Of a stretch of DNA of 64,000 bases, positions 20,101 through 32,292 are shown piece after piece. Each line of letters opens with the position of its first letter. The stretch's first letter is position 1. The translations under genes and the position numbers were made by a program. Under the pieces are notes generated by a model that saw only the letters and a list, made by a program, of their open reading frames with translations, searched no databases and was not told where the DNA came from. Source of the DNA: Siderastrea radians. Its lineage: Eukaryota; Cnidaria; Anthozoa; Scleractinia; Rhizangiidae. The stretch is from the NCBI GenBank assembly GCA_964017195.1, contig OZ024898.1:310001-374000 (forward strand), in the 5' to 3' direction.

Positions 20101-22644
20101 CTTCCACTCCAGGGTAGAAAAGGATTTTCAACAGAGCTGGTTTACCGGTCTAGAAAACTGGTTTACCTGTTACCCTGAAAACTAGGGAGAACACTGACTT
20201 GATATATATTTCTTGAGTAGAAGTTTTTGAAGACAAGAGGTGTATCAAAATAATAACTTTATTACTTACAGAACCAACAGTAGGTGCTCCACAACACACA
20301 GCATTGCAGCAGTAGATGGATGAAGCAAGGGCAATGAAAAACTCCACAATGGCAAAAATCAGTTGGCAAGAACCCAAACCAGCTCCGACTGCCGCATTGT
20401 GCCTCTTTGAAGCAGAGTAGCAATAAGCGTCAAATCCATGATGATCATATGTTGGATAATAATAAGATGAATAACTTCGCTTGCAACGAATAACCCTGCC
20501 AAATTCAGCAACAGCGATGCAGTAGCAGATGAACATGGCTCCAGCAATGACACATGCAGTGATGGAGAATCCCATGAAACAACCAATCTGTAAACAAATA
20601 AAAACTGACTTGTCTAAAACCAAAAACTACTCTCTTTAAATATTGTTTTGACAAAATTACTTAGTAAATACATACTTTTAACTATCTTGAGTTATGTTAC
20701 AAGTAGCAATTTTTAATGAGGTTAAGTCTAATTTAACCGGCAAGTTAACCAATAAGCATGTGGTTCAAGCGTGAGTGATCAGCAGTTGTTCAGGTGCTGT
20801 CAGGCTCAGTTTGTGCAGTTTTACAGCAACGGCAGGCTGTGACTGCTTGCAAATGTAGTGTCTTGGTATTTTTGCTGCATTTAGCTTGTTTTTTCTTCCC
20901 CAGCCCTCCCTCTCTCTCTTTTTTTTTAATTTACTTATTTTTTCTCTCCACTGACTAGGTCAGTGTGACGGGTGCTGGGGCGTGTGGGGCTCATGGCTGG
21001 GTTGCAGGGATTTTCCAGCAATGGAGTAGTCCATCTGGGGGCCGGCTGACCACATTGGAGGCCCCTGGATATCCCAGGCACCCAACCTCCATTATGGTAT
21101 GTGCAAGGCAGTTGGTAAATAAATAAGAAACTTGCTTTCTAATCAGAAATAGAAAATGAAGTTTAAGTTAGTTCAGAAAAATCAAACACCCTACTCCATC
21201 ATACCTCTCTCTTGGTTACACAATCTATTCTAAAGATGTGCTGTATAAAAAGACTTAATATTGCATAAAATTTGTTTGGACAACGTGTACTGAATAACAG
21301 TAGTTCAACCATTGCAGACCCTCTTCAAACACTAGAATCTCCATTAAAAAAAAAAAACAAATTTGAAATAGCAAACAGTTACTTATTAAGTCCTGGCCAA
21401 GCTATCGTTCATAGGCTAATCAAAACAAAATCCCAAAGACCAGCAACTTGCATACAAATTAAAACAGCTATTAATAAAGTGGAGAAAACAAAAAAACAAA
21501 AAAATTAAACTCACCAGACAATTGTTTGGATTTGTGTCATCTTTTGCACCAACATACCCCAAAATTCCTGCAATCAGCACCTGCAGAAACAATTTCCTTG
21601 TTCTTTGTATAAAAAAATTGTGACTAATAATATTATTTGAATAAGTGTGTTTTTTTAAATCACACATTGAAGTATACATTATTTAAACACTTGACTGAAT
21701 TTACATCTTACCAACCCCAGCAAAGCCTAGCTTTATAAGCAATTAGGTTCATGCTTTCATCAGACAATTTTCATATGAATAACACTACAGGATGCAAGTT
21801 TCCTCAAACAGGAATAAGAAGACAGTGGCTGTCAAGTTACTTTCTCTCATTTACAGTGTCCCCCGTTAGCACTGCTGTGTTAAATACTTCAAAACTCAAA
21901 TAAAGTTTACCATTATTACTTTTAAATAATAATCATGATGATGATGATGATCATAATAATGTATCCAGGGACAGTTACTACGTATGTCGAAAATCAAAAC
22001 GACACGCATGACTTCATGTCCCGTTTCTTCTGTCAACAGTACGGGGCACTTGAAAAAGTAAACTTCTCAGCATCGATCTGATCCAATCTAAGAAAGTCGT
22101 GCAACCGCACTTACACTTTTAAAAACCGTACACAAGTGCAGAAATATAATCTAATATCGACAAAAACGCTGTTAGCGGGTTGGGGGGAGGGGGGAGGGCT
22201 CGAATAATTTTTAGCTGAACTACATGCTCAGAACACACACATAAGCTTAAGTTTGCAAGCAGCACTAGCGAACTATTACCGATAACATTTCATAGACTAC
22301 GCAACACTGCATTTCTATTTCTTACTTTCAAATCAGATTTCTGCTCTTAATGTGACAAACCTCCTGGTTTATCTGCGAAATACCCTCAAATACCGAAGTG
22401 TTTGCGAATCACAAAAGTTCCTAAAGAACCTTACCCAAACGCCGACCCAGAATCCAAAACCCACGTACGAACTCCAATCATCAACAGAAATGACGCACGC
22501 AGTACCAAATACGATCATCAAAGCACCAAAAACCATCTGTGCGATGGCTAAACCTCGCAGAGTGGACGCTCGATAAGCCATGACTGCGAACAAAATGGCG
22601 ACTAAACACAACTCAACAAGGAAGAAATTTGTGAATGACGTCAT
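11155..22644 (-). CDS. Multi-span membrane protein, MS4A/CD20-like architecture, with PPPY tail
   Basis: Six exons join in phase 0 with GT-AG introns: 22644-22435, 21580-21515, 20587-20270, 18482-18327, 11924-11808 and 11280-11155, giving 330 residues. Exons 1-3 hold about five hydrophobic stretches: one near the N-terminus, then GLAIAQMVFGALMIVFG, GFWVGVWVLIAGILGYVGA, IGCFMGFSITACVIAGAMF and CQLIFAIVEFFIALASS. The last four resemble the four-span MS4A (CD20-like) layout. The tail from about residue 200 is rich in Pro, Gln, Ala and Gly and contains ERPPPYSY, a PPxY motif of the kind bound by WW-domain ubiquitin ligases such as NEDD4. Role unknown; a surface or endosomal membrane protein is the natural inference. 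The start is the first ATG, followed directly by hydrophobic sequence. The family assignment is tentative; the exon structure is well supported. Confidence 0.75.
12288..18129. mobile_element. 5.8-kb foldback in intron 4 of the membrane-protein gene
   Basis: The arm 12292 to about 13625 is the inverted homologue of about 15295-18125, interrupted in the right arm by the element at 15621-17205. Tips are GTGGCTGTCTCCCTAAGATC and its reverse complement. The flanks are TCAA (12288-12291) and TTAA (18126-18129), compatible with a TTAA duplication with one later change. The outside flanks join as two halves of a dispersed repeat (...GTGTGAACATTCAA / TTAAATGAAAGCC...), which supports insertion into an existing repeat copy. 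The interior (13.6-15.3 kb) has no recognised gene. Confidence 0.75.
15619..17207. mobile_element. Tc1/mariner-like element nested in the foldback arm (TA target)
   Basis: The inverted termini CAGTACCGCTCGAAAGTATT (15621) and, in reverse complement, CAATACCGCTGAAAAGCATT (ending 17205) are flanked by TA at 15619-15620 and 17206-17207. The other foldback arm preserves the empty site: around 13200-13210 it reads, in reverse complement, CGCTAGATTAG with a single TA. The 1585-bp interior has no long open frame, so it is non-autonomous or dead. Confidence 0.8.
18560..19100 (+). repeat. Tandem copies of a dispersed repeat of about 100 bp
   Basis: Repeated blocks contain TCTGTGGATGGAATCCTTAA, GTGTGACCATTCAAATGAAAG, GAGCAGTACTTTCCTGTGGT and ACAAGGTGGTTCTAACTTTT, with about three or four decaying copies. 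Related copies lie at 40320-40580, inside the TTAA element at 54554-54757, and on both sides of the 5.8-kb foldback. Confidence 0.75.
19254..20201. mobile_element. hAT-like non-autonomous element in intron 3
   Basis: TGACTTG occurs at 19254-19260 and 20195-20201. The termini CAGTGTTCTCC (19261) and GGAGAACAC (to 20194) are inverted, with similarity continuing into a GGTAACCGGTAAA-type motif. A 7-8 bp duplication with a CAGTG tip fits hAT transposons. The interior (19480-20040) is a degenerate tandem series of TTTCTCCGTACGTTAGTA-like units with no transposase. Confidence 0.7.
20630..21510. other. Intron 2 of the membrane-protein gene, contains a GC-rich block
   Basis: A GC-rich block at about 20955-21100 (GGTGCTGGGGCGTGTGGGGC and CCTGGATATCCCAGG) stands out from AT-rich flanks. 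No domain, promoter or element ends were recognised. Confidence 0.4.
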
Positions 22645-22854
22645 CGGTAGAGTTCAAAATAGTTAGGGACTGCGCGGGCTCTTTTCCCGTGACACCCGCA
22701 GCCTGCCTTTTTTACTTGGAGCCCGGACAAAAATGCTGATTTTGGCTAAATGGTGCTCTGGAGTGGAGCAATGGAGCCGTAGAGCACCACGAAGAAGCCA
22801 ACAGTTTTCTACATTTACCACAAGACTGTTAATCGGTGGTGGTAAAGGACTATC
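22645..22854. promoter_or_regulatory. Probable 5' region of the membrane-protein gene
   Basis: This lies directly upstream (on the minus strand) of the first ATG and is locally richer in G and C than its surroundings. No TATA box was seen. The call rests on position only. Confidence 0.35.
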
Positions 22855-22916
22855 ATGAGTGTCAATGTGGTTAATGAAAGGGGTTTGATGAGATGCTCAA
22901 CGTTTCTAAAAGGCCG

Positions 22917-23422
22917 TGCCACACACTGCACGAGGCACTCTCAGTCAGTTAACAACAAGAGCCATAATGGGAATAATGGCTCTTACAACGTCAGATTTGG
23001 GAAGCATTCACTTAGATATTTTGGACCATTTCTCTGGCCAAAATTATCGACTAGGGATAGGGCTCAAACTTCGTTATCAGCATTAAGACTAACATCAGGA
23101 GAAAGGACCTGGCTAGTTTAGCAGGTGAGATTGTACTAACTCCTGCTTGTGTAACTTAAATTTTATAACCCTAACACTAACATGTTATAAAATATGTTAT
23201 TTTATAACGAAAGTTACACAAGTAGCGTAACTAAAGTAGTAACGCTTGAGGCCCAACAATTGCACAACTAATTATTTTTTGTGACCATTTAAAACCTTAG
23301 GTTTATATCTTAGTTAGTCACATAGTTTACTTCTAGTTACATCTTTAGGCTAGTTATGTTACGTTTTTATTCTTAGTTTATACTGTAAGCGCGTTGCGAA
23401 TCTTAAATGCGCCTATAAGAAC

Positions 23423-23472
<50 letters not shown>

Positions 23473-23500
23473 CATTATTATTATCACTATGTTTATCTCT
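22917..23500 (+). mobile_element. 5'-truncated LINE fragment with (ATT)n tail
   Basis: The open frame includes YNVRFGKHSLRYFGPFLWPKL, a conserved C-terminal pattern of LINE ORF2 proteins in cnidarians. It is followed by a 3' UTR and an (ATT)n run at about 23429-23490 right after TGCGCCTATAAGAACTTT. A hairpin-like inverted repeat (CTTGTGTAACTT at 23138, AAGTTACACAAG ending 23222) interrupts the 3' part, probably a tiny MITE. This is a dead-on-arrival copy. Confidence 0.7.
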
Positions 23501-23739
23501 GACCTATTAAATACCTCTACACATGCACAATACTTGATTATTCTTAGATTAGTTAAATTGTAAATACTACTCTTATCGTGGATACTATTTAATGTAATTT
23601 TTACATTAAGCGAATTTTAAATTGACTTAAACTTTATTGCAATTTAATCACAGGTATCCCCAGTTAGTAGGCCACTTGTGTCCAGCTAGTAGACTTTGAC
23701 ACTTAAAGTTTTTCATTCATTCCTTCGTTCGTTCGCTCA

Positions 23740-24017
23740 CAAAGCTTAGATTAGGATGTCATGCATTACGAATACAGACTGAAAAATATGAAAATAGAGG
23801 AGTATCAATCCCTGTAGAGCAACGAACATGCTTGGTATGTAAACAAAATTGCGTAGAAGACGAAAAGCATTTCTTGATGTATTGCCAGGGATTTACCACC
23901 ATACGACATGAGCTATGTTCTTACATTTCAAAGATTGATGGAAGTTACATACATTTAAGTGGAAACGAGAGGACTAAGTACTTACTTAGAGCTGACAATA
24001 AAATACATCAAAAATAG
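23740..24017 (+). mobile_element. LINE ORF2 C-terminal fragment
   Basis: The frame reads through CHALRIQTEKYENRG, CLVCKQNCVEDEKHFLMYC and a stop at 24017. The C-x2-C...H...C pattern after an ExEHFLxxC-type segment is the Cys/His cluster often found after LINE reverse transcriptases. Only the last ~90 codons remain. Confidence 0.7.
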
Positions 24018-24129
24018 TCGGTAAATATATACATTTAATATTTAAAAAAAGGAAAGAGCTTCTTAACTTACAAACACAATGAACATTGGAGAGTACGGCG
24101 CAATAAAGATTACTATTACTACTATAATT

Positions 24130-24258
24130 ATTATTCATTCATTCATTCATTCATTCATTCATTCATTCATTCATTCATTCATTCATTCATTCATTCATTC
24201 ATTCATTCATTCATTCATTCATTCATTCACTCATTTATTCATTCATTCATTCATTCAT
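24130..24258 (+). repeat. (ATTC)n microsatellite
   Basis: About thirty tandem ATTC units with minor interruptions near 24228-24240. It follows the LINE fragment by about 110 bp. Confidence 0.95.
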
Positions 24259-24534
24259 ATTCCTGCCTATATGTTTTAATTACCAAATGCATTGGACGTT
24301 CATACAGATACTCTATACTAACGTTCTTATCTGCTTAACCATCAATCCATGAAAATCCATGAAAATCGATATTAATCGATAGTCAAAAAATTTCCGATGT
24401 TAGTCGATAAATTAATATTACATTCCAACTTGCGTCACACTCAGAACTGTGTCACGCGAGTAATGCAGCGTCGCTCTGATTCAGCTAGCGTTTCATTGCA
24501 TCAATACTCCTGAGCTTCTTCTTTGTCTGATGTA

Positions 24535-27500
24535 ATGCCTTCGACTTCGAGCCCAGTATGTTTAGTGGCAGAAGAACCGTCTCTACCTCACGACAGGAAC
24601 CGTCAAGCAAATGACGAAACTGGATGCAATAATTCGTCAGACAGTACCTTCTGTGTAGGTCTTCGTGTTGTTCGTGGACCCGACTGGAAGTCAAATGAAG
24701 CCGGACGTGACGGTGGAGAAGGTTTTGTGGGAACAGTTGTTGAAGTCGGCAGTGATTCTTCCAGTTTAGCAGAGAACATGGCAGTAGTACAGTGGGACAT
24801 AGGGACTCGTGGAGTTTACAAAGCTGGTTATCATAATAAGTGTGAGATTAGCGTATTGGATAATTCCTCTGTTGGTAAGACACGCATTCCCATTTCACTG
24901 ATAAACAAGCATTTTTCTTGGTTTCAGTTACGACAATCGAAGCTTTAGTAGAGGCATCGGACAAAGGATTGATAAAGAGAGTTTCTATATAAGAGATTCC
25001 GATATTTACATGTTTTACTTCCGGCTTGAGAAACCGAAAGTAACATGGCATTGATTAGGACAAGAATACACGATAGGATATTGAAATGTTTATAATACTA
25101 TTCCGTTTGAGTATAAGTACACGTACTCAGCATTGAAATCATTTCTTTGGAGTAGTGTTGATTCTAGAGAGAATGGATCAGTAACAGGGAAAAACGACAT
25201 TTTTCTGAAACCGAGAAGCAGAAGGGGGGATAAACCCGGGGGGGGGTGGGGTACTCCGGATTTCAAGTGTCAGGGATGATCGAACGGTTTTTGGGGGTTT
25301 GAAAATTTCGATTCTGGGATTTTTTTGGATAGGAAATTTTGGCAATAATTTTTTTTTTTTTGGAGGTGGTGGTGGTGGGGGGGGGGGGTTGATTTAAGTA
25401 GGGATTTTTGGGGGTATTCAAAACAATCTGAAGACTTGTGGTAGTGCCCGCGTAGCCCGGCTGCGTAGTTCCGCGGGGTAGTCTTGTCATTCATAATGTT
25501 ATTGTTGAAACAGAAGATGTTCTTGGGCATCTCTTGTGTTGTTAGAATGACTGCCAGTTGAGGAAAAGATAAATTCAGCTGGTATGATGAATAAACAAAT
25601 GCAAACATTCAATTTCTTATGTTTTTTTTTTTCGTGTTATATCATTTAATCCTTTCTGGAAATTTTTAAGGCTCGGAAATTCGGCATGGGATCTTTTGGG
25701 AGTTAATTTTTGGTCAGGGATTTTTTTGGGTTTTGATTTTTGCCCCCATTCGATCATCCCCAACATTTAAAATCCGGAGTACCCCCCTGGGGGGATAAGG
25801 AAACATTGTGTAATATTTGCAACCAACAACAACGACAAAAACTTTATTGGCATTCATATTTACAGGTAGTATCGCCTAATAAAATCATATTGCCTAATAA
25901 AATCACATCATATGAAGTTTATTATATCTTAGGTCTTATATTACAAGTATCTCTTATTTGCAGTGCCCCAAATATAAAATAACCTCAATTTCTGCATATA
26001 TAGAACGTAATTGAAAAGAAAAACTATTTTGTCATTATCACTTAAAAGATCATAAATCGGATATTTCAAAAAAGTGCAGTGGGGTGGTGGAAGACGCCAA
26101 GTTTGGTCCCCAGGTCCCCCCGCCCGGTTAATGCGTCCACCACCCTTTTGTATCCCAAACAAATGCTCAGTCATCTTTTGTTGTGAAAACTTTGTTAAAC
26201 CGCCCACCTCATTACTGCGGCCAATGACCACTTCTGGAGTCCCTGACGATTCTCGGTAACTTTGCTTCAGTCATCTACTGAGCAGTCGCTCAGGGAAGAA
26301 AGTAACTGAGAACGCACGCGGAAACCTGCTGGCGTGTGGAAACATGCTCTGACACGCGTGTCGTGAGGTGGAAGTAGTCACACGTCATGTCGCGCGGCGT
26401 CCGACTTTAGCGCGTTCGCAGTGTTCTTCTTCTCTTACAACTACCCCGAGTGGACGGAGGGACTGATAAATGTTTGTACTTTTTGTTTTTTTTTAAGGTA
26501 TAAAACACAGAAGAAGAATCTGCTGTGCATGTAAGCAAGGTCCAATAGCTGGGATGCGTTGGAAGTGTTTTGACTGCAAGGATTCTTCCTTGGACCTGTG
26601 TACATCTTGTTACATGACTGACAAACACGAAAAAGAGCATGTTTTCCTCAGATTTGATGCTCTGGATGAAAATGGGTAAGCAAAACCTACATCATCAGAC
26701 ATCAAAACAACATTACAGGAAAATTTCAAAAAAATGAACGGCTACAAATGTGAGAGTATCGGCCTGTTTTTCAATGTACTACTGAATGTGAAAACACAGA
26801 GCAACTGAAAATTTAAAAAAAATTAAAACGCCAGAAAACTTACTTCGAATGTTTCCAGAACAAAATTTAAGACTTAAGGTTCTGACAAAGCAATTTATCT
26901 GGCCCAACAAAGACAACAAACTTACATACCTAGTTTTGATAATTATTTTTTGTTTTCTTGATAATAACCTAGGACTCCATTAGGAGGACGGAGCACAACA
27001 AACAAAATTCAAGCAAAAGGTATTTATGCAAACGCTATAGTTTCCAGGGGCCCGGACTGGAAATACGGCGAAGAAGATGGCAGAAGTTTTGGGACCGTGA
27101 CCGAAATAACGAACTGGCAGGGAAACCCAGCATGTGCAGCCAGGGTCGCATGGGCTTCTGGTACAGAAAGCACTTACAGGCTTGGCTACCAAGGCAAGGT
27201 AAACTGTGATTACATGTTAGCCTCTCTCGATGTAGACTGCGCATGCGAATAGTCTCTAATTTTGGCGATGGCAATTGTGGGGGGAACGAAATACACATGG
27301 GCACGCGAAATTTCGAGGAGACATTTTGGGCGCTCCCCTCGCATCGCGTCTCCTCGAAATTTTGCCCGCCCCACGATCGCCATTGCTAAAATTAGAGACT
27401 ACTCGCAGTCTACTCTCGATGAGGACAAGAAAATAATATATAATGCTTGTGTTATGCTACAAATTCTCAACAACCTATTGACCCAGCGTGCGCTAAGGGT

Positions 27501-30163
27501 GGTTATTGAAATTCTGGAACAATACGTCCTCACAAGGACTGTGTTCACTAACTCAACTGACAAACAGGCCAGTAATTCATGATTCCATAAGATGTCATTC
27601 CCACAGACAGCAGTTTTTATTCAAACACCAAGGACAGGTCACTTATGTAGTCCGTGAAGCTGTTATGATTTGGTGCTTGACATCCAACGAGAACTGAATT
27701 GAAGCTGGATACACCCAGGGTCATTTAATTTTGTTCTCTTAGACTTTTTCTGGTCTGTCCCGATTCTAAGGCTGAAAACATAATTAGCAGAAAAGTTTCA
27801 GAGAACGGAATCTTTTCCCCTGGTGTTTGTCGAGCTGCCGATGGCTTTCCTAAAACGCTGGCTAGCCTAAATGACATATTTGCCCCTCCGAAAACAAAAG
27901 GAATTAATTTTCCATTTTTCTTAAGTTTTAGAGGGACATTTCGTCAAATAAACTCTATTTTTTCATCTCAATTAAATCCGAATTCATAAGGCGTGCAGTC
28001 AATGCCTTCCGAACATAGATATTCAACCGAAACAATCCGATTTGTGCGCCTGACTCTCAGTTGATTTTCCGTGATTGCCTCCGATTTGGTATGTGTGGGT
28101 CATGCGTAAAAAGTGGCCTCAGTTCAACTCATCACTGCTTTACGACTTGTTTAGGTGGATTTACTGTGCGTAACTCCGGGCTCTGGAGGCTATTACTACA
28201 AATCCCATCTACCAAGACTGTGTCTCTCTCAGACCACCAGGGAAGACACAAGCCAACCTGGCTCTTCTTCTGACGGAGATGCTGACACTTTGACAGCCTC
28301 CCATAGCAGTGAGTCAGCTGGATCTGTGTTCAGTGAATCCGACGATATAGGCATCAAGGCGTCCAAAGAGCTTGTCGCTGCATATTCCAGTTTTTCTGCT
28401 GATGCTGTTTCCCAAAAGGTACGGTGTAATTCGTGATCACGCCCTAGCCATGTGTTAGCCTATTTTATCATTTATTTAGACATCATAACTCGCAAAGGTT
28501 TCCCATCGTGGGAATATACAGTGCCGGTGCTAAGAATTATAATTTTGGTGAATCGCAGTTACAAGGGTGGCCCGGACCGGCAGACTTAAAAGAGTTGACA
28601 GATTGTTTTTAGGATCAGGTAGAGAGCTCCATTCCTTGACAGTTCTGAAGCTACTAGGTATTACTTTAAGTACCTATATTCATAAGATGTTTTGGGTGAA
28701 AAGAACGAGTGATTTGAGGTTTCTGGGGAATATAATTTGGGACAGGAATTGGACAGAGTCTAGAGTCCGTTGACTATTGCATAAACGTATACAGAATGTG
28801 TTGATAGAAAATTGAAATCTGAAAAACCATACAGCACATATTCTACCTATTTACGTAATTTTCTTTAATCTATTATTTTTTTTACCTGCATGCATACCCA
28901 GCTCACGACTGATTGGGAAAGAAGAGCCGAAGAAGCAAAGGTAAGTCACATATAACCTCGTACTAATAGAAAAGTAGGACGAAAGTACGTAGAGTTGCTC
29001 TCAGACCACAGGTGTCCCACGCGACCAGATTTTAAACCGGATTCGCAGCATGAAGTAATTAGGACTGAGTATTGCTACTTTCCACCCATCCCCCACCCCC
29101 ACCTCGCCAGGATTCAGTTGTTCAATGAGTGGATCATCTGTTGGTCATCTGTTGAATAAGGATTTCATATTCGGTTTTTTTCTATTCCAGGCATCCAGAA
29201 CTGCACTACACAAGGCGTCGATTGGTGGCCGGTGGAGGGCTGTTAAAATGCTGCTTGAACATGGTGAAGATGCAAACCAAGGAGATAAGGTATTGTCTTC
29301 CTTTAGGGTTTGATGCTGTCACTGAAAGTAAGAGAAGTTATTTTCGCATTATTTAGGTTCCAGTCCTTTCAGTCAATTTTCAGATTTTGTTTTTTCGGAT
29401 TGTTTGGACGTTTTGCTAGCTGGAAAAAACATCTGAAAACAGGTCAATCCATGTTTGAGTACTCCGTGAATGAACGTGGTCTATCTGGGACAAGATCTAA
29501 GTTCGCGAATTAGAACGCAAAATCCGAAATCAGATACAGACACCAATCCGAACGATCCCTCTCTGTATACAAGTTGTTCAGATTGCAGTTTTAATGAAGT
29601 CAGGTCCGAGTCCTCAGCTTCTACGTTGCGCCTAAGAGATCAACCTTAATTAAGACAGTGAACGAAGAGGCAAAGATCGCTGAAATTTTATTTTATTTTT
29701 ATTTTCGCCTCCAAGAATAGAGAGTTGAACCTGGGAACGAGGTTGACCCATTCGGTACGGTCTTTGAAAGGGAAAAATCCTCCACTCCCTATAACCACGG
29801 TTGGTTTATTAATTTTTCCACATATAGATGTTCACTGAGTTAGCCCATGCCCCTTGTTGAGTTGTTTACTTTTCATTTTAAGTTTTCTTTGACGTCCCTT
29901 CATCTCGCCGCTTGGTATGGACAGGAAACTATCGTCAAACTGCTGTTAGAGTATGGTGCAAATGTCAACGCCACAGACAAGGTATGGAGGCACAGAATGT
30001 TTAAGTAAAATATTGGGGTTCTTTAACTCGTTAAGCAATAAATGTTTTAAAAAACTGAATGTTGTCATACACCGATCGAGTCGATGACGTCATCAATTTA
30101 CAGAATCCACCATCTTGAATTTTTTTTTCGTTAAGTTGTACATACATGCATGCATACATACAT

Positions 30164-30214
<51 letters not shown>

Positions 30215-32292
30215 TACATACTTTATTTGTTGATGTAGGTCAAAAGTGGCAACTATTAAAGCTGATGTGGACCTACTTTAAAATTACTTAAAACTAGCGA
30301 CATTACGTATTTACAATATTTAAATAAAAGCTATCAAGTTAATAATATACAGAAGATTGTTATCAAAGGAGAAGGGTGCTAAAATGAGTTTAAGGTGTAT
30401 GGAAATTACCACAAAAAAGTTTCCAAACTTAGTAAAGTTGTTTATTATGGGGTAGCTCTGAAAGTACGTTCGTTCGTGTTCATTTGTATTAATCAGGACC
30501 TGCGTTGGTAATGAAACCTCCTCTTCCGTCCCTTCTCACCTAGTGTTAATATCATTTTGTCCTAAGTTTCAGAAAACACCACTTCAAAAAGCTGAACGGC
30601 AAAATCACCAGTCAATAACACAAATTCTAAAAGAACATGGAGCAACTTCCAGTTATTACCAACCGGTAAGAGCTTCCTATCAACAAATGATTAAAGGGGT
30701 TAGTTTCTGAAAGAACTCTGTTGCTGCGTTGATGGGGAAGTGAATCGAAACATGAAATTTGGATTTATCAACTGAGTTTATTTATAAACGTGAATTGGTC
30801 ACCGTAAAGAAATTCAATAGCTGATGTTTCGAGCGTTGGCCCTTCGTCAGAGCGAATGCACACTGACGAAGGGCCAACGTTCGATACGACAGCTTCAAAC
30901 AACAACCTATAAGTTTTGTTAAAATGTCAGGTTAATAACAAAGTTTTATTATTTTGTTTATAGCCCAGCCTTATATCCCTTTGCAAAATGGCTGTTTTAA
31001 CAGTTGACAGAAGTTCAGGATTCAATTTGCTCCAAGCTGCCACATTTGAGGGAGACTGTGACAAATTTTCAACTGTGTGCGTTTTTGTTGACAACCTTGT
31101 GAGAGAGATGAATTTCGAATCGACCGCAAATAACGCAAAGATTTTGCCATCAAAGACTGCCTGTGATATTTTTTCCACACTTGAAAAGCAAGAGCATGCC
31201 AAACTTAAGGAATTCTATGAAGAGGCATCTGAGAAGATTGAGACTTTGTCCAAACTACACCATTGTGGAGACATTGATGATACAGAAATGGCCGTAGAGC
31301 TCGTGTTGCATCATGGTGTGGATGTCAACATCCCTGCTAAGGGGAATCGAACACCGTTATTGTGGGCGAGCCTGCGTTGTTCCAATGTGTGCACCAAGAC
31401 ATTGATTGATCTTGGAGCTGACACGAACGCTCAAAGAGAGGACCAATGCACGCCTTTAGTACTGGCAACATACTGGAACAATTACATGGCTGCCCACGTT
31501 CTTGTCAAGACTGGAGTTGACATAGACGCCCAAGAGGAAGGTCACAACACGGCGCTTCACATTGCAGCGAACAAAGGATTTGTAAATACTGCACAGCTAT
31601 TAATAGAATCAGGGTGCAATGTTAACTTAAAGAACTCCAGTGGAAAGACACCTCTTCACCTGGGTGTTCAAAACAAACACAAACATTTAGTCAATATGCT
31701 ACTTGAAAATAATGCTGATGTAAGCATCCGTGATAAGCACGATCCAAAAGAGAAGTTGTTTCTTGTGCGAGGCAAAAACAAAGGAAAACCAGCCTGGCAC
31801 TACGTAGAAGTGGATAGAACTCTACTGGGTTTGTTCGACAAACGGATGAAAATAGGCAGTATACGCCTAACTAGCTTTGGAACTGTTCTTGCGTCAGGTT
31901 GGGGAAAAGATCCACCTGACAACAAAAGAAGAGAAGTAAGGGCTAGAGTCGATGCTAAATATCCCACAGAAACAAAAGACAAAACAGCTCTTCATGTTGC
32001 TTGTGAAGTCAGTGAGGAACCAATCATTGAACTCCTAGTGAAGCACGGCGCAGACGTCAATGTATTGGACGCAGATGGCTTCAGTCCTCTGCACTTGGCA
32101 GCGATCCATGGTAACATGCAAGTTGTGAAAAAGCTTGTTGACCTCAAAGCTGATGTCAACTTGACCACAGCAGATGGAAAAGATGCTGCGGACTATGCAA
32201 ATCTGAATGAAGAAACGGAAATTGAGGAGTATCTCAAATCCAAGAGAGGTACGTTGAGAAAACTTTGGAACAAGCTCTCAAGAAAACATTAA
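24535..32292 (+). CDS. Mind-bomb-like protein: MIB-ZZ-MIB plus ankyrin repeats, no RING
   Basis: Nine exons: 24535-24874, 26498-26675, 26973-27198, 28155-28418, 28902-28940, 29191-29289, 29883-29981, 30573-30665 and 30964-32292. All have GT-AG borders and consistent phases, giving 888 residues. A MIB/HERC2 domain lies at residues 39-110 (VVRGPDWK, GGEGFVGTVVEV, VQWDIGTRGVYKAGYHNKC). A ZZ zinc finger follows with C122/C125, C137/C140, C148/C151, H157 and H161. A second MIB/HERC2 domain spans 190-275, then a Ser-rich linker and about ten ankyrin repeats. Within them (about 706-785) is an insert with GKPAWHYVEVD and SGWGKDPP that I cannot name. Mind bomb proteins are E3 ligases that ubiquitinate Notch ligands, but their C-terminal RING fingers are missing here. 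It could bind substrates without being a ligase, or lose its last exons to splicing (strong donor at 32249). An upstream in-frame TTG at 24523 is not used as the start. Confidence 0.85.
25224..25798. mobile_element. Inverted-repeat element in intron 1 of the Mind-bomb-like gene
   Basis: The termini contain GGGGTACTCCGGATTTCAAG (about 25248) and, at the right in reverse complement, GGGGGTACTCCGGATTTTAA (about 25786). The similarity continues to GGGATGATCGAA. The 10-bp motif GGGGGGATAA occurs on both outer sides (25224-25233 and 25789-25798) and may be the target duplication. The interior is rich in G and T runs, with no coding domain. Confidence 0.7.
27224..27420. mobile_element. 181-bp hAT-type MITE in intron 3 of the Mind-bomb-like gene
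   Basis: CTCTCGAT is directly repeated at 27224-27231 and 27413-27420. Between them TAGACTGCG/CGCAGTCTA tips extend inward to a shared inverted stretch around TAGTCTCTAATTTT, and a second inner inverted pair CGAAATTTCGAGGAGAC / GTCTCCTCGAAATTTT. The 8-bp duplication fits hAT transposition. The element starts 34 bp past the exon 3 donor. Confidence 0.75.
30135..30220 (+). repeat. (CATA)n/(GACA)n compound microsatellite
   Basis: About five CATA units then about thirteen GACA units, followed by CATACATACTTTATTTGTTG, which looks like the (reverse) tail of a retroelement. It lies in intron 7 of the Mind-bomb-like gene. Confidence 0.85.
30825..30892. repeat. Palindromic repeat in intron 8
   Basis: TTTCGAGCGTTGGCCCTTCG ... 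CGAAGGGCCAACGTTCGATA forms an inverted repeat of about 30 bp per arm around GAGCGAATGCACA. Probably a small dispersed MITE. Confidence 0.7.
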
